A stretch of 64,000 nt of DNA from Microbacterium excoecariae (GTDB taxonomy: Bacteria; Actinomycetota; Actinomycetes; Actinomycetales; Microbacteriaceae), in the NCBI RefSeq assembly GCF_011326725.1, contig NZ_JAANCO010000001.1, positions 744,001-808,000 of the forward strand, read 5' to 3'. Below the pieces are notes generated by a model that was not told where the DNA came from, searched no databases, and saw only the letters and a program-made list of their open reading frames with translations. The position numbers and the translations under genes are program-made. How positions within the stretch are numbered: position 1 is the first letter of the stretch; each line of letters begins with the position of its first letter. Below, in pieces: positions 45,855-61,000 of the stretch.

Positions 45855-46373
45855 ATGACGAACGAGAAGCCACAGATCACGGAGGCCGAGGCGCGCGCGT
45901 TCCGCGACGCCATGGGCGCGTACGCGTCGGGTGTGACGGTGGTGACGGGCCACGACGGCGACGAGCCGATCGGCTTCACGTGCCAGTCCTTCTCGAGCGT
46001 GTCCCTCGACCCCATGCTCGTCTCGATCTGCGTCATGAAGTCCTCCACCACGTATCCGCGGATCCGCGAGACGGGGCGCTTCGCGGTGAACGTGCTCACG
46101 GATCGCCAGGCGGAGACGTCGACCCGGTTCGCGCGCCGGGGGACGGACAAGTGGGCGGGCACGACGTGGCAGGCGTCGGGCGCGGGCAACCCGCTGCTCG
46201 AGGCGGCGCTGATGTCGGCGTGCTGCACCATCTGGCAGGAGCTGGACGCAGGCGATCACTGGATCGTCCTGGGGGAGGTGCGCGAGCTCGTCACGGGCGG
46301 CGAGGCCGCGGATCCGCTGCTGTTCTACCGCGGCGCCTACCGCCGTCTGGCCGCGATTGAGGCCGTCGCCTGA
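45855..46373 (+). CDS. flavin reductase (HpaC/FMN_red-like)
   Basis: 172 residues from ATG 45855, with GGGGAGA upstream. FRDAMGAYASGVTVVTG, then GFTCQSFSSVSLDPMLVSICV, is the flavin-binding split-barrel core. The late motif HWIVLGEVRELV completes the fold. It reduces free FMN with NAD(P)H and supplies the two monooxygenases of the locus. It is the last gene before the rRNA operon. Confidence 0.92.
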   Translation: MTNEKPQITEAEARAFRDAMGAYASGVTVVTGHDGDEPIGFTCQSFSSVSLDPMLVSICVMKSSTTYPRIRETGRFAVNVLTDRQAETSTRFARRGTDKWAGTTWQASGAGNPLLEAALMSACCTIWQELDAGDHWIVLGEVRELVTGGEAADPLLFYRGAYRRLAAIEAVA

Positions 46374-46616
46374 CCGGCGCGACACGCCCGGGTGTGGGCT
46401 GGAGTTGGCGTGGGGTTTACGTCCGCGTAATGTATTCACTTGTCGCCGCCAAGCGGTGAGGTTGAGCCGGAAGGTTCCTTCGCCCCAGGTCGTGTGACGA
46501 ACATCACATTTCCTTTCAGTTCGGACTCAGGTTCGGGTGGGTAGGTTTGTGGCTTGTCTTCCTGGTCTGGTGTCGGATGTGGCGGGTTGTGGCTTTCGGG
46601 TTACGGCGTGTCGGAT

Positions 46617-46644
46617 TTGACAGTGAGATTCGGACTGATAAGAT
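46617..46644 (+). promoter_or_regulatory. rRNA operon promoter
   Basis: TTGACA (46617-46622), 16 bases, then TAAGAT (46639-46644), close to the sigma-70 consensus, about 220 bases before the 16S gene. The 46374-46616 stretch holds no gene; a weaker TTGGCG/TAATGT pair near 46405-46434 may be an extra promoter. Confidence 0.75.
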
Positions 46645-46723
46645 AGAGAAGTTGCCCCGGAGGGCTCAGCTGGAAGGCTGAGGGCCGGGTGCGTCTGATC
46701 CTTGAGAACTCAACAGCGTGCAC

Positions 46724-46733
46724 TTGTCAAATG
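46724..46733 (+). other. 16S rRNA processing stem, left arm
   Basis: TTGTCAAATG here pairs perfectly with CATTTGACAA at 48486-48495, so the two flank the 16S rRNA and form the RNase III-type precursor stem. The nearby CTTGAGAACTCAACA is the usual actinobacterial leader. Confidence 0.75.
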
Positions 46734-46865
46734 CCAAATTATCCTCGGCACCTCTTTGTGGGGTGTTTGAGAATTCCTTTGGATCATTTGATGTCAGATG
46801 ACATCACATTGGTCAGTTTCAAACTCGCTGGTCACACGTTTTCCCGTGTGGTTATGCATTTTTTC

Positions 46866-48398
<1,533 letters not shown>

Positions 48399-48691
48399 AG
48401 CTTCGATGACAATCATTCTTTGGGGTGGTTGTTCAGAGAGCCCGTTCTCCGGCAAATGTTCGGAGCGGGTAGCTCATGGGTGGAACATTTGACAAGAGCC
48501 TGATTGGTGCTGTGGTTTGTGAGTACGTCGCTTCGGTGATGGGAAAGCGGATCGTGGGGCTGGTCGGGCTATGCACGTTGTTGGGTCCTGAAGGCTCAGC
48601 CGCCTTTTGGTGACTGGGTTTTCTGCCCTCATGCTGCATGCTCCTGTTGGGGTGTGTGGGTGGGGTGCACCCGTACTTTGAGAACTACACA

Positions 48692-48701
48692 GTGGACGCG
48701 A
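48692..48701 (+). other. 23S rRNA processing stem, left arm
   Basis: GTGGACGCGA pairs with TCGCGTCCAC at 51874-51883, bracketing the 23S gene. The spacer 48394-48754 holds this stem and the right arm of the 16S stem but no gene. Confidence 0.7.
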
Positions 48702-48754
48702 GCATCTTAAAGAAGCGAACATGAATAGATTTTTTCTGTTTGTGGCTCATGTGA

Positions 48755-51850
<3,096 letters not shown>

Positions 51851-51995
51851 ACACTTCGTCTTCTTGATGTTGTTCGCGTCCACTTTGTGGTTCTCAGGGT
51901 ACGGTTGTGCTTTTGAGGGCTGGTGATAAGTAAACAGTGTTGTGCTGTTGAAACACAGGTTTACCCGCGCCTTTGGGGTGTGTGGTTGGTAGGTG

Positions 51996-52114
51996 TTTCG
52001 GTGGTTATAGCGAGAGGGAAACGCCCGGTCTCATTCCGAACCCGGAAGCTAAGCCTCTCAGCGCCGATGGTACTGCACCGGGGACGGTGTGGGAGAGTAG
52101 GTCGCCGCCGGACT
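51996..52114 (+). rRNA. rrf: 5S ribosomal RNA
   Basis: 119 nt. It starts GTTTCGGTGGTTATAGC and contains CATTCCGAACCCGGAAGCTAA. The 3' end CCGCCGGACT pairs with the 5' end as usual for 5S. Confidence 0.95.
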
Positions 52115-52125
52115 TCACTTGGTCG

Positions 52126-52156
52126 AAAGGGCCGCCCGATGACGGGCGGCCCTTTT
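52126..52156 (+). terminator. rRNA operon terminator
   Basis: A 13-bp stem (AAAGGGCCGCCCG with CGGGCGGCCCTTT) around ATGA, ending in T residues, 12 bases after 5S. Confidence 0.9.
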
Positions 52157-52190
52157 GCATTTCTCTGGGCGTGCGCACGCGCCCGCCGGG

Positions 52191-52250
52191 CGAAAGGGCC
52201 CGCGAACCGACTCCGCGCTGACGCGCAGAGACGCTTCGCGGGCCCTTTCG
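52191..52250 (-). terminator. terminator of the acyl-CoA dehydrogenase-like gene
   Basis: 16-bp arms (CGAAAGGGCCCGCGAA and its complement) with a 28-base loop just after the stop of the minus-strand gene. Confidence 0.75.
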
Positions 52251-52255
52251 CGCGT

Positions 52256-53410
52256 TTAGGGGCGCGCGTCGATCCAGGAGGCCGCGGCCGTCTCGCGGGC
52301 GGCGTCGGGCGACGACGGGTGGAACGCCCCGGCGCGCACGTCGCGGGAAATCCGCTCGAGCTCGTGCCCGCGCCGGTACGCCCCGCCGCCCGCGACCAGC
52401 AGCGCGTCCTCGACGACGCGGAGGGCGGTCGAGGTAGCGCGGTCCTTCATGCCCGCCAGCAGACGGAAGGTCGCGGCGCCGTGGTCGATGCCGGCCTCGA
52501 CGTCGGCCGTGAGCGTGGCGAGCGCGAGCGGCAGCGCGTCGTACGCGATCGCCATGTCGCCGATTCGCGCGCGCACGAGCGGATCCTCGCTGCGCGCGGG
52601 GAAGCCGGCGCGCCCCGGCCGTGCGCGAGCGGCGTCCACGGCGAGCTCCAGCGCGCGATGCGCCAGCCCCGTGTAGACGGACGCGACGAGGAGCTCGAAG
52701 GCGGCGAAGATCGCGACCTGGAGCGGATCCGGGCCCTGGAGCACGCGGCGCACGACGCGATCCGCGGCCGCCTCGGCGCCGGTCAGCACGGTCGTGCGGC
52801 TCTGGGTGCCCCGCATGCCCTGCACGTCCCAGTCGTCGCGGGTCTCGATCCCCGACCCTCGCCCGACGAACGCGAACACGAGCGCGGGGGCGTCGGGGTC
52901 GCTGTCGTCGCGGCCGTGCAGGCCGAGGGACGTCCATACGGGCGCGAGGGAGGTGAAGATCTTCGTCCCAGTGAAGGCGTATGCGCCTCCCGGCAGCGGG
53001 CGCGCGGCGGTGCGGCTGTCGAAGAGCACGCGGTCGTTGCCGGGCTCGCTGATGCCGAACGCGAAGATCTCCCCGCGGGTCGCGCCGTCGAGGACGAACG
53101 CGAGGGCATCGTCGCCCTGAGCCGCGAGCTGCCGCGCGACGGCCGTCCACACGAGGTGCATGTTGACCGCGAGCGCGGTGGACGGCGAGGCCGTCGCGAG
53201 GCGCTGTTGCAGAATCGACGCCTGCGGGAGGGTGAGCCCGGCCCCGCCACGCTCTGCGGGCACGAGGATGCGGAGGTACCCGGCCGACGCGAGGTCCGCG
53301 AGATCCTCGTGAGGGAAGGACCCGGATTCGTCGACGTCGGCGGCGCGGGCGCGGATCCGCTCGATGAGGTCATCGGGGAGGTGGGCGGTCGGATCGAACG
53401 CGGCGGTCAT
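52256..53410 (-). CDS. acyl-CoA dehydrogenase family flavoprotein (possible SfnB/DszC-like)
   Basis: 384 residues from ATG 53410. It has the ACAD fold: a helical N-terminal part (ILVPAERGGAGLTLPQAS), a middle beta part (IFAFGISEPGNDR, GTKIFTSLAP, WDVQGMRGTQSRTT) and a helical C-terminal part. The middle segment and the absence of the usual catalytic Glu region point to the group that includes FMN-dependent hydroxylases such as DszC and SfnB as well as true dehydrogenases. It lies just across the rRNA operon from the monooxygenase locus and could belong to that metabolism, but nothing else links them. Confidence 0.75.
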   Translation of the reverse strand: MTAAFDPTAHLPDDLIERIRARAADVDESGSFPHEDLADLASAGYLRILVPAERGGAGLTLPQASILQQRLATASPSTALAVNMHLVWTAVARQLAAQGDDALAFVLDGATRGEIFAFGISEPGNDRVLFDSRTAARPLPGGAYAFTGTKIFTSLAPVWTSLGLHGRDDSDPDAPALVFAFVGRGSGIETRDDWDVQGMRGTQSRTTVLTGAEAAADRVVRRVLQGPDPLQVAIFAAFELLVASVYTGLAHRALELAVDAARARPGRAGFPARSEDPLVRARIGDMAIAYDALPLALATLTADVEAGIDHGAATFRLLAGMKDRATSTALRVVEDALLVAGGGAYRRGHELERISRDVRAGAFHPSSPDAARETAAASWIDARP

Positions 53411-53659
53411 GCGCTCAGCCTACGAGCGCCGCCGCGCTCGGCCGGCCGGCGCGACACGCCGTCGGAGCGGATGTGCAGGATTCCGATGTCGGTGGCTCCG
53501 CGTAGCGTGCGGGGTGTGGAAAGTCGGCCCCCATGCGGGGGACGAACCGCGCGGTGGTGCCGATCGCGACGGGTGCCGCGCCGGCGGATCCTGTGCACGA
53601 ATCGGTGGATAACCCTGTGGACGCGGCGGGGAAAGCGGTGGAAAATGACACGTGTGTAA

Positions 53660-53675
53660 CTACTATCCCTTGTGG
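53660..53675. promoter_or_regulatory. NrdR box 1
   Basis: CTACTATCCCTTGTGG matches the NrdR box pattern (ACACTATATCTTGTGT type) at about 11 of 16 positions. A second box starts exactly 32 bases further on, the tandem spacing known for NrdR. The stretch 53411-53659 holds no gene I can support. Confidence 0.65.
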
Positions 53676-53691
53676 TGACCCCGGAGGGGAG

Positions 53692-53707
53692 TACCTATAT
53701 GTAGTAT
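53692..53707. promoter_or_regulatory. NrdR box 2
   Basis: TACCTATATGTAGTAT, 52 bases before the nrdH start, fits the AT-rich core of an NrdR box. Binding of NrdR with ATP/dATP to both boxes would repress the nrd operon. Confidence 0.65.
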
Positions 53708-53759
53708 TGAGGTCCCGGCGGCGCACCGCTGGACACACCTAGCTTCTGGAGGGGAAACC

Positions 53760-53993
53760 ATGGCGATCACGGTCTACAGCAAGCCGTCCTGCGTGCAGTG
53801 CAACGCGACCTACCGCGCGCTCGACGCGAAGGGTATCGAGTACCAGGTGACCGACGTTTCCGAGGACGCCGCGGCGCTCGAGCAGGTCAAGTCGCTCGGC
53901 TACCTGCAGGCGCCCGTCGTCGTCGCCGACGAGGAGCACTGGTCGGGCTTCCGTCCCGACAAGATCGACGAGCTCGCCGCTCGCCTCGCCTGA
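53760..53993 (+). CDS. nrdH: NrdH redoxin
   Basis: 77 residues from ATG 53760, with GGAGGGGAAA upstream. ITVYSKPSCVQCNATYRAL holds the CVQC redox site. The late motif HWSGFRPDKIDEL is the NrdH-specific tail that lets thioredoxin reductase reduce it. It is the electron donor of the class Ib ribonucleotide reductase encoded downstream. Confidence 0.96.
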   Translation: MAITVYSKPSCVQCNATYRALDAKGIEYQVTDVSEDAAALEQVKSLGYLQAPVVVADEEHWSGFRPDKIDELAARLA

Positions 53994-54026
53994 TCCGTCG
54001 CTGACGCGGCGAGAGAGGAAACGATC

Positions 54027-54500
54027 ATGTCCGCGACAGCGACGCCCTCGCTGCCCGCCCGGCCCGGTTCCGCATCCGCGGAGGCGGGCCGCATGTCCGC
54101 CCCGCTCGTGGTCTTCTTCTCGAGCGTGTCGGGCAATACGGCTCGCTTCGTCGAGAAGCTGGGGATGCGCTCCGCGCGCATCCCCCTCTTTCGGGGCGAC
54201 GGTCCGCTCGAGGTGAACGAGCCGTTCGTGCTCGTGCTCCCGACCTACGGCGGGGGCAACGGGGAGGGCGCGGTGCCCAAGCAGGTCATCCGCTTTCTGA
54301 ACGACGAGAACAACCGCCGGTGGATCCGTGGGGTCATCTCCACGGGAAACACCAACTTCGGCGAGGCGTACTGCATCGCCGGAGACATCATTAGCCGGAA
54401 GTGCCGCGTGCCGCACTTGGACCGGGTCGAACTCTTTGGCACACCCGACGACGTGCTCCGCGTGAGCGAGGGATTGGAAGAATGGTGGAAGCAGCAGTGA
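54027..54500 (+). CDS. nrdI: NrdI flavodoxin-like protein
   Basis: 157 residues from ATG 54027. After a variable lead, [18 protein letters not shown] is the FMN phosphate loop, LPTYGGG the second loop and [14 protein letters not shown] the third, as in NrdI. Reduced NrdI helps build the manganese-tyrosyl radical cofactor of NrdF. Its presence fits a Mn-type class Ib enzyme. It overlaps the nrdE start. Confidence 0.95.
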   Translation: MSATATPSLPARPGSASAEAGRMSAPLVVFFSSVSGNTARFVEKLGMRSARIPLFRGDGPLEVNEPFVLVLPTYGGGNGEGAVPKQVIRFLNDENNRRWIRGVISTGNTNFGEAYCIAGDIISRKCRVPHLDRVELFGTPDDVLRVSEGLEEWWKQQ

Positions 54501-56644
54501 CCACGCAGCTGGTGGACTACAAGCACAACGCGGCGTTCGAGGGGCTGGACTACCACTCCCTCAACGCGATGCTCAACCTCTACGACGCCGACGGCCAGAT
54601 TCAGTTCGACGCCGACAAGCGCGCTGCGCGGGAGTACTTCCTGCAGCACGTCAACCAGAACACCGTCTTCTTCCACTCGCTCCGCGAGCGCCTCGACTAC
54701 CTGGTCGAGAAGGAGTACTACGAGGGCGAGGTCATCGAGAAGTACGACTTCTCCTTCGTCGAGCGCCTGAACGACTTCGCCTACGCGAAGAAGTTCCGCT
54801 TCGAGACGTTCCTCGGCGCGTTCAAGTACTACACGAGCTACACGCTCAAGACCTTCGACGGCAAGCGCTACCTCGAGCGCTTCGAGGACCGCGTCGTCAT
54901 GACCGGCCTCGCCCTCGCGGACGGCGACGAGGACCTGGCGTGGAAGCTCGTCGACGAGATCCTGTCCGGGCGCTTCCAGCCGGCGACGCCGACGTTCCTC
55001 AACGCCGGCAAGGCCCAGCGCGGCGAGCTCGTCAGCTGCTTCCTGCTGCGCATCGAAGACAACATGGAGTCGATCGCGCGCGGCATCAACTCGGCGCTGC
55101 AGCTGTCCAAGCGCGGCGGCGGCGTCGCCCTGCTCCTGTCGAACATCCGTGAGGCCGGCGCCCCGATCAAGCAGATCGAGAACCAGTCGAGCGGGATCCT
55201 CCCCGTCATGAAGCTGCTCGAAGACAGCTTCAGCTACGCCAACCAGCTCGGCGCGCGCCAGGGCGCGGGCGCGGTGTACCTCAACGCGCACCACCCCGAC
55301 ATCATGCGCTTCCTTGACACGAAGCGCGAGAACGCGGACGAGAAGATCCGCATCAAGACGCTGTCCCTCGGCGTCGTGATCCCGGACATCACGTTCGAGC
55401 TCGCGAAGAACGACGAGGACATGTACCTCTTCTCGCCGTACGACGTCGAGCGGGTCTACGGCCTGCCCTTCGGCGACATCTCCGTCACGGAGAAGTACCG
55501 CGAGATGGTCGACGACCCGCGCATCAAGAAGACCAAGATCAACGCGCGCAAGTTCTTCCAGACGATCGCGGAGATCCAGTTCGAGTCCGGCTACCCGTAC
55601 GTCATGTTCGAGGACACGGTCAACGACGCGAACCCGATCGCGGGCCGCATCAACATGTCGAACCTCTGCAGCGAGATCCTGCAGGTCAACACGCCGACGA
55701 CCCTCAACGTTGACCTGTCGTACGACCAGATCGGCAAGGACATCAGCTGCAACCTCGGGTCGCTGAACATCGCCCTCGCGATGGACTCGCCCGACTTCGC
55801 TCGCACGGTCGAGACCTCGATCCGCGCCCTGACCGCGGTCAGCGACCAGAGCCACATCACGTCGGTGCGCTCGATCGAGGACGGCAACGACCGCTCGCAC
55901 GCGATCGGCCTCGGCCAGATGAACCTGCACGGCTACCTGTCGCGTGAGCGGATCTTCTACGGATCCGACGAGGGCATCGACTTCACGAACATCTACTTCT
56001 ACATGGTGCTGTTCCACGCGCTGCGCGCGTCGAACGCCATCGCGCGGGAGCGGGGCGAGACGTTCGAGGGCTTCGAGAACTCGACGTACGCGTCGGGCGC
56101 ATTCTTCGACAAGTACATCGACGCCGAGTGGGCGCCCGCCACCGCGCGCGTGCGCGAGCTGTTCGCGGGCCACCACATCCCGACGCAGGCCGACTGGGTC
56201 GACCTCAAGGCCGCGATCCAGGAGCACGGGCTCTACAACCAGAACCTCCAGGCCGTCCCGCCGACCGGGTCGATCTCGTACATCAACAACTCGACGAGCT
56301 CGATCCACCCGATCGCGTCGAAGATCGAGATCCGCAAGGAGGGCAAGCTCGGCCGCGTCTACTACCCGGCGCCGTTCATGACGAACGACAACCTGGAGTA
56401 CTACCAGGACGCGTACGAGATCGGCTACGAGAAGGTCATCGACACGTACGCTGCGGCGACGCAGCACGTGGACCAGGGGCTCTCGCTCACGCTCTTCTTC
56501 CCGGACACGGCGACGACCCGCGACATCAACCGCGCGCAGATCTACGCCTGGCGCAAGGGCATTAAGACGATCTACTACATCCGCCTTCGCCAGATGGCGC
56601 TCGAGGGCACTGAGGTGGAGGGCTGCGTCAGCTGCACGCTGTGA
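54482..56644 (+). CDS. nrdE: class Ib ribonucleotide reductase, large subunit
   Basis: 720 residues from ATG 54482, with GGAAG upstream; GTG 54497 (GTGA overlap with nrdI) is a good alternative. The N-terminal part lacks the ATP-cone of NrdA, as expected of NrdE. Active-site regions include [28 protein letters not shown] and the C-terminal redox tail GCVSCTL. It reduces ribonucleoside diphosphates in a complex with NrdF. Confidence 0.96.
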   Translation: MVEAAVTTQLVDYKHNAAFEGLDYHSLNAMLNLYDADGQIQFDADKRAAREYFLQHVNQNTVFFHSLRERLDYLVEKEYYEGEVIEKYDFSFVERLNDFAYAKKFRFETFLGAFKYYTSYTLKTFDGKRYLERFEDRVVMTGLALADGDEDLAWKLVDEILSGRFQPATPTFLNAGKAQRGELVSCFLLRIEDNMESIARGINSALQLSKRGGGVALLLSNIREAGAPIKQIENQSSGILPVMKLLEDSFSYANQLGARQGAGAVYLNAHHPDIMRFLDTKRENADEKIRIKTLSLGVVIPDITFELAKNDEDMYLFSPYDVERVYGLPFGDISVTEKYREMVDDPRIKKTKINARKFFQTIAEIQFESGYPYVMFEDTVNDANPIAGRINMSNLCSEILQVNTPTTLNVDLSYDQIGKDISCNLGSLNIALAMDSPDFARTVETSIRALTAVSDQSHITSVRSIEDGNDRSHAIGLGQMNLHGYLSRERIFYGSDEGIDFTNIYFYMVLFHALRASNAIARERGETFEGFENSTYASGAFFDKYIDAEWAPATARVRELFAGHHIPTQADWVDLKAAIQEHGLYNQNLQAVPPTGSISYINNSTSSIHPIASKIEIRKEGKLGRVYYPAPFMTNDNLEYYQDAYEIGYEKVIDTYAAATQHVDQGLSLTLFFPDTATTRDINRAQIYAWRKGIKTIYYIRLRQMALEGTEVEGCVSCTL

Positions 56645-57655
<1,011 letters not shown>

Positions 57656-57679
57656 CCGCGTGTAGATCCGCAATCTATC

Positions 57680-57745
57680 TGGCACAGAACCATTGGAACT
57701 GGCACAGCGTCAGGCGAGTTGGCACCGCGTCAAAATAAGTGGCGT
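57680..57745. repeat. 20-bp periodic TGGCAC repeats, possible IS21-type end
   Basis: TGGCACAG at 57680 and 57700, TGGCACCG at 57720 and a weaker TGGCGTGG at 57740 are spaced exactly 20 bases apart. Regular repeats of about this length are known at the ends of IS21-family elements. No transposase is next to it, so it would be a remnant marking the left edge of the island. Confidence 0.5.
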
Positions 57746-57750
57746 GGGTC

Positions 57751-58023
57751 GTGCCTAGGACTCCGCGCCTCCGGCCCAACGAACTGGTCTCACCGTGGCC
57801 TCACGGTGAGACCAGTGACCCGTCAGGCGCTGTCGCTGGGTCCTTCGTCATGGCGCTTCAAAGGGCGATCGACGGGGAGAGCGTGCGGTCGGTGGCTGCG
57901 CGCTGCAATGTTAACAATCAGACGTTGCGCTCGATTTTGTCGGGCGAAGTGTGGCCAGACATGCGCACGATTGCGCTGCTTGAGTTCGGACTGAAGCACA
58001 CACTCTGGCCGGGTCTACGGTGA
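57751..58023 (+). CDS. small HTH-like protein
   Basis: 90 residues if GTG 57751 is used; ATG 57850 would give a 57-residue form. The second half FVMALQRAIDGESVRSVAARC, then NVNNQTLRSILSGEVWPD and TIALLEFGLKHTLWPG, looks like a one-domain helix-turn-helix protein. A perfect hairpin lies inside the first third. It may regulate the large gene 72 bases downstream, but the codon choice is not decisive and the start is uncertain. Confidence 0.5.
   Translation: MPRTPRLRPNELVSPWPHGETSDPSGAVAGSFVMALQRAIDGESVRSVAARCNVNNQTLRSILSGEVWPDMRTIALLEFGLKHTLWPGLR
57783..57816. promoter_or_regulatory. perfect 15-bp inverted repeat
   Basis: ACTGGTCTCACCGTG and its exact complement enclose a 4-base loop. It has no T run. 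It could be the end of the nrd transcript, an operator, or an RNA structure at the start of the small HTH-like ORF. Confidence 0.6.
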
Positions 58024-58095
58024 GTGCAGTCAGCGATCGCCGAGTCGGCCAGCGCTGTCCGATGATGGCCATAGGCTCAACCCGGGGAGGCAACG

Positions 58096-61000
58096 GTGAT
58101 TGATCCAATATCCGGGGCGGCAATCTCCGCCGGGGGGAAGGTCGCAACTTCTGCTGCTCTCAGTCTCGGGAAGAAGCTGACACTCGAATGGCGCATCGCG
58201 AGGAGTGCGGCTTCTGCAGCGAAAGAGCTGGGCGTGAGGGTTCCGCGAAAGCTACTTCGGGGCGCACTTCTCAGCTCTGATGTGATGGCGGCATGCAAGA
58301 GCAATGGGCCGGCAAGCGCGTCCGCCAGAAGCGTCCTCGACGAGATTAGATGCGACGGGTTGGAAGGAGCTGCGAGTGTGTTCTTGCTTCCGCTTCTGCG
58401 CGTCGCGACGGCTCGCGAGCTGAGCGCTGCCGACTCTCAGGCTTTGGTGCACGAGTTGGTTATGGTTCCGATCGCCGAGATAGCTGAGCAGGGTAAGGAA
58501 TCAGCGGATTCGCTCTTCGCCCGCTTCCCGTCAGCGCTGGCGTACGACGCGCGCACGCTCGAGCGAGGAATCGGTGAGCATGCGCTGCTCCGGATGCTTC
58601 GAGCGCTCGCAGAGCCTCACGCGCGTGCCGAGACACTTCAAGATTGGCTGCGCGCACGCCCGGCTTGGCTCGAGGAGAGCGAAGCAGTAGACGGATGGCT
58701 CGGACTTCTGGCGCTCGCGAGTGGGAAACAAGCTCTGGCGCGCGCCTGGATCGAACGTGCGATCGCCGGCGGCGTCACTCCGCGCGCGTATTGGCTTGTG
58801 CAGATTGTGGGGATCGATCGTTCAGAGCCGGAAGCACTCGATCTGCTTGCCAACGATCGCGAACATCCCCTGATCGAAGCGATCTTAGCCGAGAACGATC
58901 TCGCCGAGCGCGAGAATCGTTTGGCGGCGTGGCAACCGCAGACCGAGATGCAACGCGCCCTCGCGTCCACGCTGCGTGCGCAGCAGTTGTTCGAGGCGCG
59001 GCGGTTCGACGAGGCCGTCGAATTCTCAGTAGACGCGTTTGAAGGGGACGGGTTCCTCGGCGCAGGTGAGATCGGCGTGCGTGCCCTCATTGCTCGCTCC
59101 TTGGTGGGTGAACTTCATACTCAAACCGAAGACCTGTCAGCGGCGAGGCGTCTCGCGATCGCCATCCGAGACACTCAACGACGCACGGGCGTTCCGAGCG
59201 CCGAGGCTGTCGTCCTCGCAATTGAAGCGTCCATGCTGTTACAAGACAGCGATCGTGCGAAGGCGTTGTTCACCACTGCGCCGGAAGGCGAGGCGACTGC
59301 CGCTGAGGCAGCGCATGCGAGCGTCCGCAACGCCTCGGCGTTCGCGCTCCTCAACACGGGCCAACTGTCCAGCGCACACGCTCTGATGAGCGAGACCGCC
59401 TCAAAATCTATGCTCCTGCAGCTGGCTGCACGTGAGGCTGAACTCGAAGAGGATGACGACAAGGCGGCCCGACTATGGACCGAAGCCGTGGATGCCACCG
59501 AGGACTGGAACGAGAAGGCGGGGATCTGCTATCTCCTCGCTGTCCGCGGCATAGTGCATCCCTTCGTGGAGATCATGCGCCCCCTCAACGCGCAGCTCTG
59601 CGAGGAAATCGACAGCATCGCGGCACTCTTTCGCGAACAACCCGGCGCGGAGTCGCGCGTGTCTTCTTCCGCGTTGGACAATCCGCGGCTCGCACGTGCT
59701 CTGGGCCAGTATTACGCCAAGCATAGTCGGGACGACGATGCTCTCCGCCTGGCAGAGCAGTCAGCGCGCCGTTGGGGCGACCCTGATGAGTGGTTCCGGG
59801 CGTCGCAGTATCAGCTGGCTGCCGGCGACCACGAGAAGGCTGTAGACCGCGCACAGCGGGCGATCATTGCAGGCGGCGAGGACTGGGGAGCGCGTGTGCG
59901 CGCTCTTCGACTTCAGATTCAGGCGATGTACCAGGCTCGCCGGTGGGAGGAAGTCATATCGCCGGCGCGGGCTCTGCTGCGCATCGACCCGGACGCCGCT
60001 GATGCTGCCTGGGCGTTGGTCTTCGCATACAACCATGCCGCCGATGACCTTCAGGCGTTCAAGGAGTGGAAAGCGCATCCGGCGTGTCGTGTCCCGCAGG
60101 ACGCCGGTCAGGCGTCGCTGTGGCTGCATCTCTTCCAGCGATTCGGCACGGAGATGGCACAGGTGAGCGAGGTTCTCAGCCTGAGCCATCGGTTCTCGTC
60201 CGACGAGCAGGTGCGACGGCTGGCAGTCGGCGCGTTGATGATTGCGCCGATTGAGTACCGCGACTCAGACGTGCAGTTACTCGACTTTGCGGATGAGTAC
60301 CACGCGGACTTTCCCGATCGTCCCCGCCTGATCTGGGCCGTGACGGCGGAGGGAGATAGTCCGAACGAGTTGCTCGCGGCGATCGACAGGGCTGCGGGTG
60401 GACCTCGCCTCACCAACGACCTAGACGCCCACATGCGCAACGGCACGTTGCCGATCGGATTGATCGGACACTTCTCGCGACGCGGTCTGAGCGAGATCCT
60501 CATAAAGAGCCGTCACATGGCACGCTTCGCGGGAAGCTCCGACGAGAGACCACTGGACTTCTCAGTCGTAGAGCTTGCACGCTCGCGCGGGGTCGCCCTC
60601 GACACCACAGCGGCACTCACGCTCGCAAGTATCGACGACGACTTCGCGGACATGCTCAGTCGCATCCCCAAGCGTCTTCTAGGCACGTACGGTCAGCTTC
60701 GCGACGCGAAAGATGCCGGGCTAGAGCTTAACCGGGCTGGCGACATCTTCATCCCGAGCACCGTCGATCACGGTCCGAGTGTCATGCTCATACCTGAAGA
60801 CGAGACTTCGGAGCGCCAGCGACTGAGCGCAAGACTCACCGTTCGCCTCCGCCTCGTCGAACGCACCGAACCGCCAGAGCTCACACTTCCTACGGAACGG
60901 TTCGCGGACGTTCTCGGAGTGTGGTCCGAAGCAATCCGTCGCGCCGCCGAAGCCGACGTCCCCCTGTGGTGTGATGATGCCGCCACGCGACAGATTGCAA

